Both the position numbers and the translations under genes were made by a program. From Adiantum capillus-veneris (Eukaryota > Streptophyta > Polypodiopsida > Polypodiales > Pteridaceae): 64,000 nucleotides of DNA. Every line of letters begins with the position of its first letter. Position 1 is the stretch's first letter. The notes beneath the pieces were generated by a model, which saw only the letters and a program-made list of their open reading frames with translations, was not told the DNA's origin and did no database searches. The stretch is from the NCBI GenBank assembly GCA_014529385.2, contig CM043942.1, positions 54,994,647-55,058,646 of the forward strand, in the 5' to 3' direction. Shown here one piece after another: positions 12,229-23,300 of the stretch.

Positions 12229-12385
12229 GAGGAGGAGTGCATAACTTGGTGGTTGTCAATAGTCCCATTGACAACACAATTATCTTGAAAAGACAAGAGA
12301 GGAGGAGGGCATAACTTGGTGGTTGTCAGTAGTGCCATTGACAACATACTTGAGTTTGAAAAGGCAAGAGAGGAGGAGGAGAGGA
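12229..12385. repeat. 70-bp tandem duplication
   Basis: The phrase ATAACTTGGTGGTTGTCA recurs at 12241 and 12311. Each is followed by a CCATTGACAACA segment and preceded by GAGGAGG. A third partial GAGGAGG block follows. The two units differ at a handful of positions. Confidence 0.8.
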
Positions 12386-12517
12386 GGAGATAGATGTTGT
12401 CAATAGGGTAGTGAAACAATGGGTACAATGGCTACACAAGATTCTATGCAGGGGTAGTTGCATCCATGTCATGGGACAACCATGGATGTTAACCCAAAAT
12501 GTCGGGAACTCAATTTT

Positions 12518-12861
12518 TGTTGAAGATGATGAAACAGGAAACAGAAGGAAGATAGCAACTCAGAGTAGGAAGAAGATGGAGAAGGAGAAGACAATGAAAT
12601 AGGAAACAGAAGGAAGATAGCAGCTTAGAGTAGGAAGAAGATGGAGAAGGAGAAGACACAGAGCTTGCGTACGAGATCTCTGTAGTCTATCTCTCTGTAT
12701 TAGAATAATAGAGTATTTACAAACTCAGAGCTACAAAGCTTATATGAGACCCTAAGAGATAAGGTGTCCTTTCACACCAGATGTCTAGGGGGAAAAACCC
12801 AGTGGGACAAAAGTGCCCCTAGCGAAGCGCGTATACACACTAACACTACTACATGTCTACA
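12518..12861 (-). repeat. K 3' LTR (344 bp, with 65-bp internal duplication)
   Basis: Plus-strand ends TGTTGAAG and TCTACA. It is 65 bp longer than the other LTR because the segment beginning ATGAAACAGGAAACAGAAGG is tandemly duplicated (second copy starts ATGAAATAGG near 12593). Few other mismatches separate it from the 5' LTR. Confidence 0.92.
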
Positions 12862-12876
12862 AATCCCCCCTGTAGT
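12862..12876 (-). promoter_or_regulatory. K polypurine tract
   Basis: On the minus strand ACAGGGGGGATT directly precedes the 3' LTR start TGTAGACATG. This is the expected plus-strand priming site. Confidence 0.85.
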
Positions 12877-12908
12877 GATAGTGTGAATCCGTACAAGGTA
12901 GCAGATCA

Positions 12909-14369
12909 TCATGTGTATGAGAGTAAGGCCAAAGCTTTTCGGAAAGCTTCAAACTTTTCTCGTGATAACGCCTTCGTAAATAGATGTGCAATGTTATCCT
13001 GTGTAGGACAGTAAGTTAGTGTGATCTCCCTTGCATGTAGCCTTTCCCTGACATAGTGGTAGTGAACCTCTATGTGCTTTGTTCTTGCATGAAATACTGG
13101 ATTCCTTGCAACTGCCATAGCACTCTGACTGTCAGTGAAAATGGTGGTGTGTGTCCGTTGACACTCACAAAGATCTGCCAATAACCTGCGTATCCATACA
13201 CAATCAACTATTGTCGTGAAAGCTGCCCTGTACTTAGCTTCACAAGTTGATGTAGCCACTGTGGATTGCTTCTTGCTTAGCCAAGATATACATGCATTTC
13301 CCAAGAAAAAACAATTCCCACTTGTGGAATGTCATGTGTCAAAATCACCAGCCCAATCTGAATCGCTGTAACCAAGAAGCTGCATAGAACTGTGCTTTCC
13401 ATACATATCCCCCCTTGGAAAGAACATGGAAAGATTAGGGGTACCTGAAAGGTAACGAAGTATGCGCTTCACAGCCTGCCAATGATGCATACCTGGGCTG
13501 TACATAAATCTGCTTGCTTGTGAAACCCCAAATTGAATGTCTGGATGAGTGTTGCCTGCCAAATATATCAAGCAACCAACCACTGCTCCGTAAGTATATA
13601 CATCAAAAGGTTCTCCAGCATCGTGCATGCTCAACTTTGATCTAGTTTCTACGGGTGTAGAGATTGGTTTACAATTTTTCATACCAAACTTGTCCAAAAT
13701 TTTATGCAAATATTTTGCCTACAACATGTATATGCCATCCTCTGATTGTACAAATTGAATACCCAAGTAATAATGTAGCAAACCAAGATCAGACATCTCA
13801 AAGGTTTTTCTCAAAGCATATTTAAACGCTTCAATTTCATCTGTAGTATTGCCTGTAAGAAGCATATCATGCACATAAAGTGTTAGCATAATGAGAACTC
13901 TATCTCTCTTTTTGACATACAAAGTACTTTTTGTTGGACTATTCTGAAATCCCTGGCCAATCAAATAAGTATGTATCTTCTCATACCATGCTCTTGGAGC
14001 CTGTTTGAGACCATACAAAGCTTTACGCAATCTACATACCTTTTGCTCTTGACCTTTTACAACAAAACCACTTGGTTGACTTACATAAACTTCTTCCTGA
14101 AAATCACCATTCAAAAAAGCAGTTTTGATATCCAACTGATGCACTTTCCAACCATGATGAGCAGCAATTGCAACTAGTGATCTAACTGTGGACGCACGAG
14201 AAGTAGGAGCAAAGGTTTCATCATAATCTATGCCTTTCTGTTGCGCATAGCCTTTTGCCACAAGCTTTGCTTTGTATCTGTCAACAGTACCATCTTGTTT
14301 CCTTTTTACCTTAAATGCCCACTTTGTACCAATAGGCTTTTTACCTGTAGGCAAGTCCATAGATCCCAT
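12909..14369 (-). pseudogene. K reverse transcriptase and RNase H
   Basis: The RT part (14369-13719) carries TKWAFKVKRKQDG, LDIKTAFLNGD, LYGLKQAPRAWY and the catalytic-site segment LYVHDMLL (13867-13878 region). There the usual YVDD reads YVHD, a loss of a metal-binding aspartate. It continues in the same frame through MHKILDKFGMKNCKPISTPV to the copia RNase H (SKKQSTVATSTCEAKYRA, FTDSQSAMAVARNP, KHIEVHYHYVRE). Two in-frame stops interrupt, TAG near 13719 and TGA near 13332. Both fit C-to-T changes of CAG and CGA. Catalytically dead. Confidence 0.92.
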
Positions 14370-15384
14370 GTATGATTCTTATGAATAGAATCAATTTCTT
14401 GCTGCATAGCATCTTTCCACTGAAAAAACTCTAAAGCTTGTTCAAATGAATCAGGCTCATATGCATCACAAAGAGTGCTAAAGCAAGCCAAATCTACTTG
14501 CTCTCTGCCAAAAGTAGTACCATCACGTGTTTTTCGTGGTAACGGTGCATCCAACTTGCTATCCTGCAAAGTTTTTTGAACCCATTTAGGCAAGGTTATT
14601 TCTTCCCTGAGAACTTCTTGCTCTTCACGCACAATTTCCTCTACATCGTGAGGTGTCACATGCTGATCAAAAGAATGATCAAGATTATCAACCTATTGTG
14701 ATTCTTGATTCTCCACAAAAGAAGGAAGCAAACCTTCAAATACATCATGTGTCTGCATATGAGGTACATCAAAAGCAACCATAGGTTGAGCAGTAGTTTC
14801 TGCAAAAATTACATCACGACTTTCAAAAATCTTGTTTGTAGCAAGATGTAAAGTATATAACCTTTACTTCCACTACTGTACCCCACAAATATACATTTGA
14901 TTGCCTTATCATCAAGCTTCCCACGTAACTGTTGAGGGATGTGAGCATAAGCAAGACAACCAAAAACACGAAGATAACTGACTGAAGGTTTTCTGTCATA
15001 CCAAGCTTCATATGGAGTAATGGTCTTCAAGGCACGAGTAGGACACCTGTTCAAAACATGTGTTTCACAAGCAACTGCCTCCATCCATAGCTTATGAGGC
15101 AAACTCTTAGCCTTGAGCATACATCTAGCCGTCTCCATTAAAGACCTGTTCTTCCTTTCTGCAACACCATTCTGTTGTGGTGTGTATGGCATAGTGCATT
15201 GGTGTTTAATGCCTTTCTTTCCCAAAAAATCCTTAAATGCACCTGACATGTATTCACCTCCTCGATCTGTACGAAGAGTCTGTACTTTGCAACCTGTTTC
15301 ATTTTCAACCATGGCGACATAATGTTGAAAAATTGCAAACACATCTGACTTTGCTTTGAGTAGAGACACCCAACAAAACATCAA
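14306..15384 (-). pseudogene. K integrase core and C-terminal part
   Basis: The core keeps LRTDRGGEYMSGAFKDF (second catalytic Asp) and TPQQNGVAERKNRSLMET (catalytic Glu). Copia-typical YEAWYDRKPSVSYLRVFGC follows. The first catalytic Asp lies upstream in a broken stretch. The C-terminal linker (14659-14306) is in another frame, so at least two frameshifts separate this block from gag and RT. Confidence 0.88.
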
Positions 15385-15466
15385 TGAAGGTCACAAATTA
15401 AAGGCTGTTTCCCATACATGGCGTCCTCATAGGACCACATACATCACTGTGTACAAGCTGCAACTT

Positions 15467-15895
15467 TCAAATCCCTCTAACTGAACCATCCTGCGAAAAT
15501 GCAAATCTGTGCAGAACGCAACCTTCACATACATGTCTTGGTGGCATCTCCAATAAAGACAAATCATGCACCATATTATGACGTTGTAAAGTCATCAAAC
15601 TGCCATAACCAACATGCCCAAATCTAGCATGCCACAACTCAGCATCCTGCATGGCCCGAGTCTTTGTTTCTGCAATACATACTTGAATGTGCTTTTCATA
15701 ACGATCTAGCACATATAGTCCATTTTCCAGTGTAGCTGTAGTGATAAGAGAATAACCATTCTCTCGATCTCGTACAACACGTCTGTCATCCTCAAAAATG
15801 ACCCGAAGACCATTTTTTGCAAGAGAGAACAGACAACAAATTCTTCTTGATCCCTGGAACATATAAGACATCTGGCAAGCATAAATCAGAACCAT
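15467..15895 (-). pseudogene. K GAG-pre-integrase (zinc) segment
   Basis: Carries the copia zinc-binding HHCC-type signature ending WHARFGHVGYGSL and MPPRHVCEGCVLHR. This precedes the integrase core in all Ty1/copia polyproteins. It is frame-shifted relative to gag-protease and to the core. Confidence 0.85.
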
Positions 15896-17066
15896 CTGAA
15901 ATGGTAATCAAAATCTTACCAACGCCATTGATTGGATAAGAAGCATTATTTGCACATGTCACCTTCTTTCCTGTTGGAGCTGCATCCAATGAACAAAACA
16001 AATCCTTCCTTGAAGTAATATGCCTGGATGCACCACTATCAAAGTACCAAATCATTTGTGTCTCGTCAACACTGTAAGCAGAAAAATATGAACATACTAA
16101 GAAAGCATAAGAATCCTGCACAAAGTTTGCAGACTCTTCTTTAGCTGTAGAAGAATCACTAGAAGCTGAAACAACCAAACTTGACTCTTTCTTCTTTTCT
16201 TTAGCAATTCGCTTTTTACACTCACTAATGTAGTGACCAGGTTTCTTGCAGTAGTGACATTTACCTTTCTTCTTGGACTTGTCGGAATCACCTTTAGACT
16301 TCTCTGAAGACTGTCCTGCACCAGACTTGGAGTGATGAGCACTCTCTTTACCCTTGTTTTTGTTCTGTACAACAAGAGCATGATCCATACCATCCACCTA
16401 TAAAGACTTGTTCTTACGTGATTGATCCTCCTACAATACCAAAGCCACTAACTCTTCAAAATGAAGAGGCTCAGGATTAGCTCGTAAAGACAGAGTCAAA
16501 GAAGTCTGAAAAGTCAAATAAGATGGTGGTAGTGAATTGAGTGTTTTGGAAACCAAGTCCTTCTCTGGAATCACTTTGTCAATGCTAAGAAATTGCTCTT
16601 TAAGATCCTTGATTTTTATAAGATGCTCGACGATATCGTCACCTTCGTCCATCTGTATTTTGTCAAGTTGTTTCTTCAAAAACTCTATTCTGGCAGCGTT
16701 TCTTCCTCCAAACATAGCTTGCAGAGTGTCCCAAGCATCCTTAGAAGTTCTGCAAGATCTGATATGTGGTGTGATTGTCCTCTTTATGGTTAAGGCAATC
16801 ACAACCATAGCTTGTGCATCTTTAGTATCCCATTTCTTTTGCTCTGGAGTGACTTGTAAGGGTCCTACACCAACAGCTGCACCAGGACCAGGCGTGGCAG
16901 GTGCAATGCTACCTTGAAGAACTTCATCTCCACATACATAATCCCACAATCTTTTACCAACCAAAATATTTTTGGCCATAAAAGACCAAAGAGAATAGTT
17001 GGTACTATCCAATTTGTCTTCGGATGTAAACGCACCAAAAATCTCTTTCTCCGTAGATTGAGCCAT
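15792..17066 (-). pseudogene. K gag and protease
   Basis: The start is taken at the Met codon of MAQSTEKEIFGAFTSEDKLD (17066); the upstream Met at 17081 is less typical. The UBN2-type gag domain runs to about 16440 (LWDYVCGD, AWDTLQAMFGG, GDDIVEHLIKIKDLKEQF). After an in-frame TAG at 16431 the same frame resumes with an intact zinc knuckle CHYCKKPGHYISEC and the protease active site WYFDSGASRHI (D-S-G). The 5' half is therefore interrupted by a single stop. Confidence 0.92.
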
Positions 17067-17451
17067 ACTGTGGATGCACACAAGAGAGCAAAAGAACCTC
17101 CAAGAGATTCACAAATCTCCTCTCCAATGCAAGAAAAACTCTACACAAAATCTCAGCACAAAGCTAAGACAAGTTGCGTCCCAAAAGAAGTGTTTACTTG
17201 AAGAAAATCTGTCAAAAAGCACACCCTCTTGATCTAAATGCCTCCGAAAAGTAACTTCTGCTACGCTGCTCAGAACAAAATTCTGAGGGCTCGAACGGCT
17301 TCAAAAGGGGGGTAAAACCTCAGGTCGCCTTTTGAGAATACTCCCGGAACGTCGAGGATGCTCCCACGAGCAAATTTTCCGAAAACTGCCTGAAAACTGC
17401 GATTGCGCGCGCGGACGCAAAAACGCAAGTAGAGGCCCTGGAAATCACCTT

Positions 17452-17463
17452 GCTCTGATACCA
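17452..17463 (-). promoter_or_regulatory. K primer-binding site for initiator Met tRNA
   Basis: The minus strand reads TGGTATCAGAGC two bases inside the 5' LTR. This is the standard plant copia PBS complementary to the initiator Met tRNA 3' end. Confidence 0.93.
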
Positions 17464-17465
17464 AT

Positions 17466-17744
17466 TGTTGAAGATGATGAAACAGGAAACAGAAGGAAGA
17501 TAGCAACTCAGAGTAGGAAGAAGATGGAGAAGGAGAAGACACAGAGCTTGCGTACGAGATCTCTGTAGTCTATCTCTCTGTATTAGAATAATAGAGTATT
17601 TACAAACTCAGAGCTACAAAGCTTATATGAGACCCTAAGAGATAAGGTGTCCTTTCACACCGGATGTCCAGGGGGAAAAACTCAGTGGGACAAAAGTGCC
17701 CCTGGTGAAGCGCGTATACACACTAACACTACTACATGTCTACA
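17466..17744 (-). repeat. K 5' LTR (279 bp)
   Basis: Plus-strand ends TGTTGAAG and TCTACA, flanked on the right by the target duplication ATTTT. It lacks the 65-bp duplication of its partner and differs from it at only a few other positions. Confidence 0.92.
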
Positions 17745-18136
17745 ATTTTATGTGTGGCTGTTGTGGAAAACGTAGAATACAACCAACCAAAGATATTATG
17801 AATGCAATCTTCTTTGTGTTGTAGAGGTTATATTATTCTAGGAATCAACTCTCCTAACTTGCATGTATAGATTCTTTCAAATTTGTAGATTAAAAGAACC
17901 CTAATTTTTCTCTTGTGGAAAATCAAGATAACCAAGTTTGCAACCTAACAATAGCTACGACAGTAATTGTACACAAGAAACCTAAATTTCTTCTAAAGAG
18001 ATATTAGACCTTGGATATTAATAGTGTTTTTGGACAGAAATTTTAAAAGACAATCCATGTTTTTTGAAGTTACTAATTTTAACTATACTGCCTATTATAT
18101 TGTCAATATTTATATTATGAGTTGAAAAAGTCATAG
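17745..18136. other. no recognisable gene
   Basis: AT-rich spacer between elements K and A. The only ORFs are very short. Nothing recognised. Confidence 0.4.
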
Positions 18137-20210
18137 TGAGGGCGAGCTTTTTGAAATGGGGCCTCTAAACCCAAACCAATGGGCCTACCCTCACAAAATG
18201 TTCGTAAAGAGGTACGCACACTACTTGGGGCGCCACCTTCTTTTGGGAGTGGAGAAGGAAACCAATCAAAATAACACTTGCACTCACCCACTCAAGCAAC
18301 ACACTTTGAAAACCCCCTTACTCTATATACACTTTGGACACTTGAACACCATCAACGATTATGCAACCCAATGCCGTGCATCAAAATGAAATATGCAATT
18401 TGTGGAATAGCATTCACCTTCTCCCCATAAGAATACCCATAATACATCCAAACTCTTCCTCTCTCAAGCACTCATCAAAAAATCATGCGCACAAGACTTG
18501 CCTCTCAAACACACAAGAGAATCACTTACATCAAACTAACACACTTTTCATAGAGAGCTCATCTCCATCTATGCAATGCCGTGACACAAATAAAATCACC
18601 ATGAGAGGTAGCCACATGCATATGTAATGAAGCAAAAGAGAGTTGGAGTGAGAAATTTCTTTAGACCAATTGAATAAGTGTGGAGAAACAAACCAATGGT
18701 AAATTGAGAATAGAACACTTACTTGATTTCTCTCACACCTTTTAAAGGGAGGACAGACGCTGGCTAGCCATCACGAATTGCGACACTTGAAAGTTTTGAA
18801 GATGATTTCATGATCATTAACATAACCATGAGAGAGATCATGATGTATTTACAAGTTATTGAGGTGCTACAAATGATTTATTGGGTTGATGGAGTAAGAG
18901 ATTGTAGAATGGAAAGAGTGGAGAATAGAGTTTGCACTTCCTCCAAAGAGGAGGGTTAGGAGGGAGGATGTGAAAGAGGGAGAGTTGGGGTTTTCTCTAC
19001 TATTGATCAAGAAACAACATGAAGTTGAAAATATAGGTGTGTGTCCTTGAGTCTCTCCAAGGGGGGCTATTTATAGTTGTGTAGGAGTGGGATTATGCTA
19101 CACTTAATTAGAGTAAGTGATTAGACCTAATTAAGTGTCCTTTGACCACTCATTGAATATTGGACATAAAAGGGACTATTTATTCACCAAAAATATCATT
19201 TTAGACCATGAAGGCTCCATAGGGGTGCATAATGTAGGTGGGCCCCACCATGAGGCCCTACGGGTGGCTCCTGCGGGGTATCTCAACTTGTTTGTCTTGG
19301 CATTTAGAAAGCATCTTTAGGTTGGTCCCATCACATGCAAGTGACCTTGAACACTCATTGCTCTTCTAGAAGATGAGTAGGGAAAAATAAGATCTCACCC
19401 TCTTGATTTACTTGATTTACAGTTCCCTTTTGCTGCGAATCTGACAGATTTACACTATTTTGACCATAACTTTTTACCTGTAGCTCGGAACAACACGCTT
19501 CAAAAGGCAAAATTGGCCTTCTCAACATGTTTGATATGAATTTGGACTATTCTTCACGCCCATGCACCAAGGAATTCGGTTTGGAAGGTCCACACTAGGC
19601 TAGGGAACCTTTTGCTTCCAAGTCTTCTTGTATGGGCCCTTTGCTTGTATACATCCAAGGGGAATCATGCTTTTTCAAAAGGCTATGATGCTTAAACAAA
19701 TAGAGGAGGGCCCAATATTATTTTCTTGTGAAAAGAATATACAATTGGAGTCTTTTTGAAAGGAGAGAAACTATATGTATATTCTTAAGAGATATTGGGC
19801 CACCTATGTAGGGGGCATAGAAGACTTGTAGAGAGGGACCATAATCTTTGGTAAAGACAAGTGGAGAGTTTATTTCCATGGGAATTTATCTATATGGGGT
19901 GGAAGATGGATATATTATTTTTCTACTACTAATTCACAAGAGGTAAGAAAGTTTGGGGGTATATAGTTGGTTATTGTATGCTTATTCTATTTACAAAGCA
20001 AAAAAGAAAAGGGTGGTAATATAAATATATGACTAAGGTGACATTTTTGGGAAGAGTATAATGTATGTGTCACCACAAAGGTTAAACGAAGAGGGGGAAT
20101 TTACTCTAGATAACTTAATAACGTAGAAAAATATATACACATATGAGGAAGAGGACGTTGAGTAGGCTGACAAATGCTGCAAAAAGATGGTTACCATTTT
20201 ATGCCACTCA
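18137..20210 (-). repeat. A 3' LTR (2074 bp, full length)
   Basis: Plus-strand ends TGAGGGCGAGC and TATGCCACTCA. A minus-strand TATA-like ATAAATAG lies near 19070-19080. This copy holds about 945 bp (about 19135-20077) missing from the other LTR. Confidence 0.93.
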
Positions 20211-20212
20211 TA

Positions 20213-20232
20213 TTAGCCCTCCCCCAAGCCTA
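20213..20232 (-). promoter_or_regulatory. A polypurine tract
   Basis: The minus strand reads GGCTTGGGGGAGGGC just before the 3' LTR start TGAGTGGCATAAAATGG. It is a purine run interrupted by two pyrimidines. Confidence 0.6.
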
Positions 20233-20370
20233 GAGACATTCATATCTTTAGGAGGACGGTGTTGCTTCTTTTTCTTCTTTTTTTTGTCATTTTTCCTTTT
20301 CCACTTTTTTTTTTTCAATAGGAGGAGTGTCATGCACTCTTTTACTCCATTAGACCTGCTTTTCATTACC

Positions 20371-23300
20371 TCATTCCCATAAATCGGAGATGGGAGGGTT
20401 GCCTTGGGTATGTTCAGATTCCAAGGCTGGTTCTTCTTTGCACATCAAAGCTTTAAAAATAGGTGGAGCATTTGCCAAGCCGAAGGGAGCCATGTCAATT
20501 TGGAACTTAGACGATGTAGGCAGATGACTGCCTATCAACGGATTGATACATTGAAAGTAGGGCTTTAATCTCCATCCATTGACTCTGGTCTTGTGGAGTT
20601 TTCCTGATAAATCTGCTAATCTGTAACTACCATTCCCAAACTTTGTTTTTATCATGAAAGGTCCCTCCCATCTTTGCAAAAACTTTTTGTCAAGTCGAGT
20701 ATCAAGTCGGTTATCATAGCAAAGAACCAACATACCTTCCTTCAATCCTTTCCCCTTGAGCTTCTTGTTGATTTTATCCCTTTGGCTTGTCGCTTTGGTG
20801 ATGTAGTGATCAATGGACTCTTCTCTATCTAGCTCAAGTCGTTGGAGATCTAAGATCCTTTCATGTAGAACCTCTTTAGGTTTTTTTTCCACTCTTGAAA
20901 GAACGCGCAAGCTTGAGAGCTCTACCTCAATGGGGAGAAGTGCCTCCTGTCCATAAACTAGATGAAAAGGGGTGAATTGGGTAGATACCTTGAAAGATGT
21001 CCTATACGCCCAAAGAGCAGCCGTCAAATGGCGATCCCAATCATTAGGCCGGTCCACAACCTGCTTAGAAATGATCTTACATATCATTCCATTCACTTTT
21101 TCCACCAATCCATTGCATTGAGGATAGTAGGGTGTGGAATGCAGGTGTTTCACTTTTAACCTCCTCAAGAGATCATTCAGAAGGTCAGCCCTAAAACCCG
21201 GGCCTCGATCTGATAAGATTTCTAGGGGTGTTCCAAACCTACTACAAATATGATCAAAAATAAACTTTGATACCTCTTCAGCTGTGATTCGGGTTGTGCT
21301 TGTTGCTTCCGCCCATCGTGTCATGTAGTCAACACCCATGATGATGAAAACCTTCCCTGTAGAAGTACGAGGTAGGGGACCTATTGCATCCACACCCCAC
21401 TTTTCAAAAGGGCCATTAGATATTATTGGGACTCGAGGCTCATATGTTAGTCGTCTATCCCCAGCAATTTGGCATGGCTTACATGCCTTACACCAATATT
21501 GGACATCACGATGTAAGCTCGGCCAAATAAACCCTGCTTGTAAAATCTTCCTACTTGTAATATCTTGAGAAAAGTGACCACCACAGACATCATCATGACA
21601 TGAAACAAGAATTTTCTCTATCTCTTGCACACCTGGTACTCTCCTCAAGACCAAATCTTTCCCTTTGTGATATAAATCATCCCCGATCAACTGGTAAGGT
21701 GTGGCCTTCTTAACTAGTCTATGTCTTTGCACCTTGTCTAAGTGTTTGGGACACTCACCTGCTTGTAGAAAGAAGATAATGTCTTTTAGCTCCTCTTGAC
21801 CTTAATATTTGGGTTCATATAGTTTCACACCTCCTACCGCCATTTGAAGCTTTTCATTTGCGAGTAAGTGTGCTTCCTTGTTATGAGTTCTCACAATGTG
21901 TTGTACCTGTGTTGCTTTAAAACCCTTCATCAAAGCTCTTACACTACTAAGCCACTCAAACAATGTACGATTCTTGCACCTCCAAGTCCCTTGGATTTGC
22001 CTGACCACTAGCAAAGAATCACCTTTTATAATAAGTCTTTGTATGCCTAATTCTTTGCATTCTTCTAACCCAAGGGTTAGAGCAGCATACTCAGCCTCAT
22101 TGTTAGAGTGAACACTGGGTAGAGTTATACCTTTTCTAACCATTCCCTCCTTTTGTGGGTTCAAAATGATGATTCCCCCTACTGCTTTGTCTTGTTGGCG
22201 TTGATAAGCTCCGTCAAAGCATAAAGTATGGACATTATCAATCTCCTTCACTTTGAACTGTTTTGAGCCTTCCTCTCTTTGTAGTCGTGATCCTTCCCTT
22301 TCTCTCACGTTGTAGGTGAGAATGTCTGCAAGTCCTGCTCTTGTGCTATCTTCTACAAGGAAAGTGTATTCAAATTCTTGGAGTTCAAGCACCCACTTTT
22401 CTATTCTAGATGAGAGGCTCATGTGTTGTACTACATATGGTAGATTGTGCTCTAAGGTGAGAAAAACAAATGGCACAGGGAGAAGATACGATCGAAACTT
22501 CCTTACTGCAAACAAGATTGCAAAGACCACTTTCTCCATTTCAGTGTATCCCTTCTCGGCCGGAGTCATCACCTTGCTTGCAAAATAGATCGGCCTCATG
22601 TATGATGTTTTAGGATCTTTTTGCATCAAAACAACACCAATTGCTTCGAAACCTACACTTGGAGTGACACAGTAGGTCTCCTTTGGATCTGGTGGCATTA
22701 GGATTGGGAGAGAGCTAAGAATGCCCTTCACTTCCTCAAAACATTTTGCATGTTCCCTCCCCCATTCAAATGTAGATTGGCTTGCCAACCTATGCAAAGG
22801 GGCGATGGATTCTACTAGGAGATGGATGAAGCGAGACATGTACCTCACTTTGTGGTTGAAGGTCATTAGCTCCTTAGTTGTTGTTGGTGGAGATAATGAC
22901 AAAAGGGCCTCTACTTTAGAGGGATCCACTTGAATTCCTTGTGAAAAAACCACATGGCCTAGCAAAACCACCTGAGATTCACCGATATGACACTTCTCTG
23001 GGTTGAGTTGTCCCCCAAATTGATGGAGCCTCTTAAGACCCTCTTCAACCTTTTGGCAGTGAAGTGATCTACAACTATAAATACAGAAATCATCCATAAA
23101 GACTCTTATAGATTTTCCAAAGAATGGTTGAAATACAAATATTGTGAATCTCATGAAGGTGCTAGGAGCATTGGTGAGCCCAAAAGGCATTACTCTGAAT
23201 GCAAAACATCCCCAAGGTGTGATGAAGGTGGTTTTTGGTTGGTCCTCTTCTGCTATTCTAATTTGAAAATATCCTGAATACCCATCACACACAGTGTAGC

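Larger units (their letters stand above)
10700..12517. other. non-coding stretch with simple repeats
   Basis: Contains (GA)n at 11054-11102, (CT)n at 12010-12070, a short duplicated phrase about the words TGTGCCCTC and CCACCTTGCACACACA (10901-10930 and 11009-11041), and the 70-bp tandem repeat listed separately. I find no gene. Confidence 0.5.
12518..17744 (-). mobile_element. Ty1/copia LTR retrotransposon K, complete structure, inactivated
   Basis: Two near-identical LTRs (12518-12861 and 17466-17744) flank a minus-strand internal region. A perfect 5-bp target duplication ATTTT lies at 12513-12517 and 17745-17749. The minus-strand order is 5' LTR, PBS matching initiator Met tRNA, gag with zinc knuckle, protease, integrase, reverse transcriptase, RNase H, polypurine tract, 3' LTR. 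Integrase before RT defines Ty1/copia. Stops and frameshifts split the polyprotein. Confidence 0.95.

Noticed and set aside
16537-16917. 126-aa plus-strand ORF
   Set aside because: Antisense to K's gag domain and without a recognisable motif.
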